In this document: piece after piece, positions 13,837 to 14,997 of the stretch
Layout of the letters: each line of letters begins with the position of its first letter
Position numbering within the stretch: the stretch's first letter is position 1
Source of the DNA: Bacteroidales bacterium
GTDB taxonomy: Bacteria > Bacteroidota > Bacteroidia > Bacteroidales > UBA12481
Length of the DNA: 14,997 bases
Reading direction: 5' to 3'
Assembly (NCBI GenBank): GCA_021160155.1
Contig: JAGHDB010000017.1
Location: forward strand, 1 to 14,997
Position numbers and translations under genes: made by a program
Notes under the pieces: model-generated
Database searches by the model: none
What the model saw: the letters and a program-made list of their open reading frames with translations, nothing else
What the model was told of the DNA's origin: nothing

Positions 13837-14997
13837 TCAGGCCATCGCTTCCTGGACCAAACGAGCTGACTCTTCAAGAGTTATGGCAGAAAAAACTTTC
13901 AGTCCCGATTGGTCAATAAGCTTCTTACCCTCCAGGGCATTGGTTCCCTGAAGACGAACAATCACCGGCACCGGAATGGTGCCAAATGAATGATAAGCAT
14001 CCACTACACCCTGGGCTACGCGGTCACAACGGACAATTCCCCCGAAAATATTAATCAGTATTGCCTTTACGTTGGGGTCTTTCAGAATGATTCTGAAGCC
14101 TGCTTCTACGGTAGTAGCACTGGCCGCTCCACCTACATCGAGAAAATTGGCCGGATCACCCCCTGAAAGCTTAATCATATCCATCGTGGCCATCGCCAGT
14201 CCGGCACCATTGACCATACATCCCACGTTCCCATCCAGTTTAACAAAATTCAGATCATAAGAACCGGCTTCCACTTCTGCTGGATCCTCTTCATGAATAT
14301 CTCTCAAATTCTGATAATCCGAATGCCGGTAAAGGGCATTATCATCAATATTAACCTTGGCATCTACAGCCAGGATCTGCTCATCCGAAGTTTTAGCTAC
14401 CGGGTTGATTTCAAGTAAAGAAGCATCTAAAGCCACATAAGCACGATACAACCTGATCACAAATTTGACCATATTTTTATAAGCCGTACCTTTCAGTTTG
14501 AGATTAAGTGCTACACGACGGGCCTGGAAATTCTGAATACCCAACCCCGGATCAATCTCCTCGGTATAAATCAGATGAGGCGTTTCTTTAGCGACGGACT
14601 CAATATCCATTCCTCCTTCGGTAGAGTACATAATAACGTTTTTCCCACTCTTTCGATTTAGCAGAACACTGATATAAAACTCCTTCACATCAGTAACCCC
14701 GTTACTGTTAGGATAATACACATCTTTTTGGATCAATACTTTACGAACCAGTTTGCCGGCAGGGCCAGTTTGAGGAGTCACCAGGGTCATCCCCAGAATT
14801 TGTGCAGCCTTCTCACGCACCTCATCGAGTGATTTGGCAACTTTAACTCCACCCCCTTTACCGCGGCCTCCCGCATGAACCTGAGCTTTCACCACCCAGA
14901 TTCCCGTACCGGTCTCTTTCTGCAATTTCGCAGCTGCCTCTACAGCTTCATCAACCGTCTCAGCCATAATGCCTCCGGCAACCGGAACATCATATGC
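13837..14997 (-). CDS. sucC: Succinyl-CoA ligase (ADP-forming) beta subunit, partial at the N-terminus
   Basis: It is the nucleotide-binding half of the TCA-cycle enzyme that interconverts succinyl-CoA and succinate with ATP or GTP formation. The frame stays open to the right edge: the ten codons before the first internal ATG (14965-14967) read [10 protein letters not shown], which matches the family's YGVPVPEGIVA region. The gene therefore starts outside the window and about a dozen residues are missing. Visible domains are an ATP-grasp part with [20 protein letters not shown], metal/nucleotide residues in [25 protein letters not shown], and the C-terminal CoA-ligase domain with [36 protein letters not shown] and [15 protein letters not shown]. 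About 386 residues are present, close to full length. sucD does not follow it. Confidence 0.96.
   Translation of the reverse strand, partial: AYDVPVAGGIMAETVDEAVEAAAKLQKETGTGIWVVKAQVHAGGRGKGGGVKVAKSLDEVREKAAQILGMTLVTPQTGPAGKLVRKVLIQKDVYYPNSNGVTDVKEFYISVLLNRKSGKNVIMYSTEGGMDIESVAKETPHLIYTEEIDPGLGIQNFQARRVALNLKLKGTAYKNMVKFVIRLYRAYVALDASLLEINPVAKTSDEQILAVDAKVNIDDNALYRHSDYQNLRDIHEEDPAEVEAGSYDLNFVKLDGNVGCMVNGAGLAMATMDMIKLSGGDPANFLDVGGAASATTVEAGFRIILKDPNVKAILINIFGGIVRCDRVAQGVVDAYHSFGTIPVPVIVRLQGTNALEGKKLIDQSGLKVFSAITLEESARLVQEAMA

Noticed and set aside
1..14997. Search for CRISPR arrays, insertion sequences, integrase or attachment sites, tRNA genes and defence or toxin-antitoxin genes
   Set aside because: No regularly spaced repeats, transposase or integrase motifs, tRNA-like folds or known defence domains were seen by eye. 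Gene content and base composition are uniform and housekeeping-like.

Overview
The window looks like chromosomal DNA of a Bacteroidota bacterium, probably an environmental Bacteroidales-like or Sphingobacteriales-like lineage. Four things point there: two proteins carry a C-terminal type IX secretion (T9SS) sorting tail, there is a DUF4294-type exported protein, two lipoproteins have Bacteroidota-style signal peptides, and several gene starts are preceded by the phylum's TTTG / TAnnTTTG promoter words instead of Shine-Dalgarno sequences. The exact genus cannot be told from the sequence alone.

Layout. (a) Positions 3-3043, plus strand: the tail of a T9SS-secreted protein overlaps an RluA/RluD-type pseudouridine synthase. 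D-Ala-D-Ala ligase and a DUF5018-like lipoprotein follow, and the block closes with a perfect 13-bp hairpin terminator. (b) 3184-6039, minus: a full-length glycine decarboxylase P-protein (gcvP), without gcvT or gcvH beside it. (c) 6120-10065, minus: a compact cluster of pcm (isoaspartyl methyltransferase), a 944-residue secreted metzincin/beta-helix protein with a T9SS tail, and an MBL-fold hydrolase gene broken by an internal deletion. (d) 10181-12462, plus: an unknown lipoprotein 2 bp ahead of a polyprenyl-phosphate sugar-1-phosphate transferase that would start an exopolysaccharide or O-antigen repeat unit. (e) 12521-13180, plus: elbB. (f) 13198-14997, minus: sucC (cut by the window edge) followed by a DUF4294 protein, converging on elbB.

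Most of the content is housekeeping: rRNA modification, peptidoglycan precursor synthesis, one-carbon metabolism, the TCA cycle and protein repair. It is mixed with cell-surface genes: secreted protease, lipoproteins and polysaccharide initiation. I see no CRISPR array, insertion sequence, phage, toxin-antitoxin or defence module, and no tRNA or rRNA gene. No gene-free stretch reaches 300 bases; the longest, 3014-3183, holds the terminator and a doubtful 19-codon ORF.

The items most worth a second look are the deleted MBL gene with an apparent microhomology junction, a pair of mutually exclusive hairpins in the pcm/lipoprotein divergent region, the metzincin/beta-helix T9SS protein, and a strong excess of the tetramer CCGG. 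I do not see a clearly new multi-gene system.
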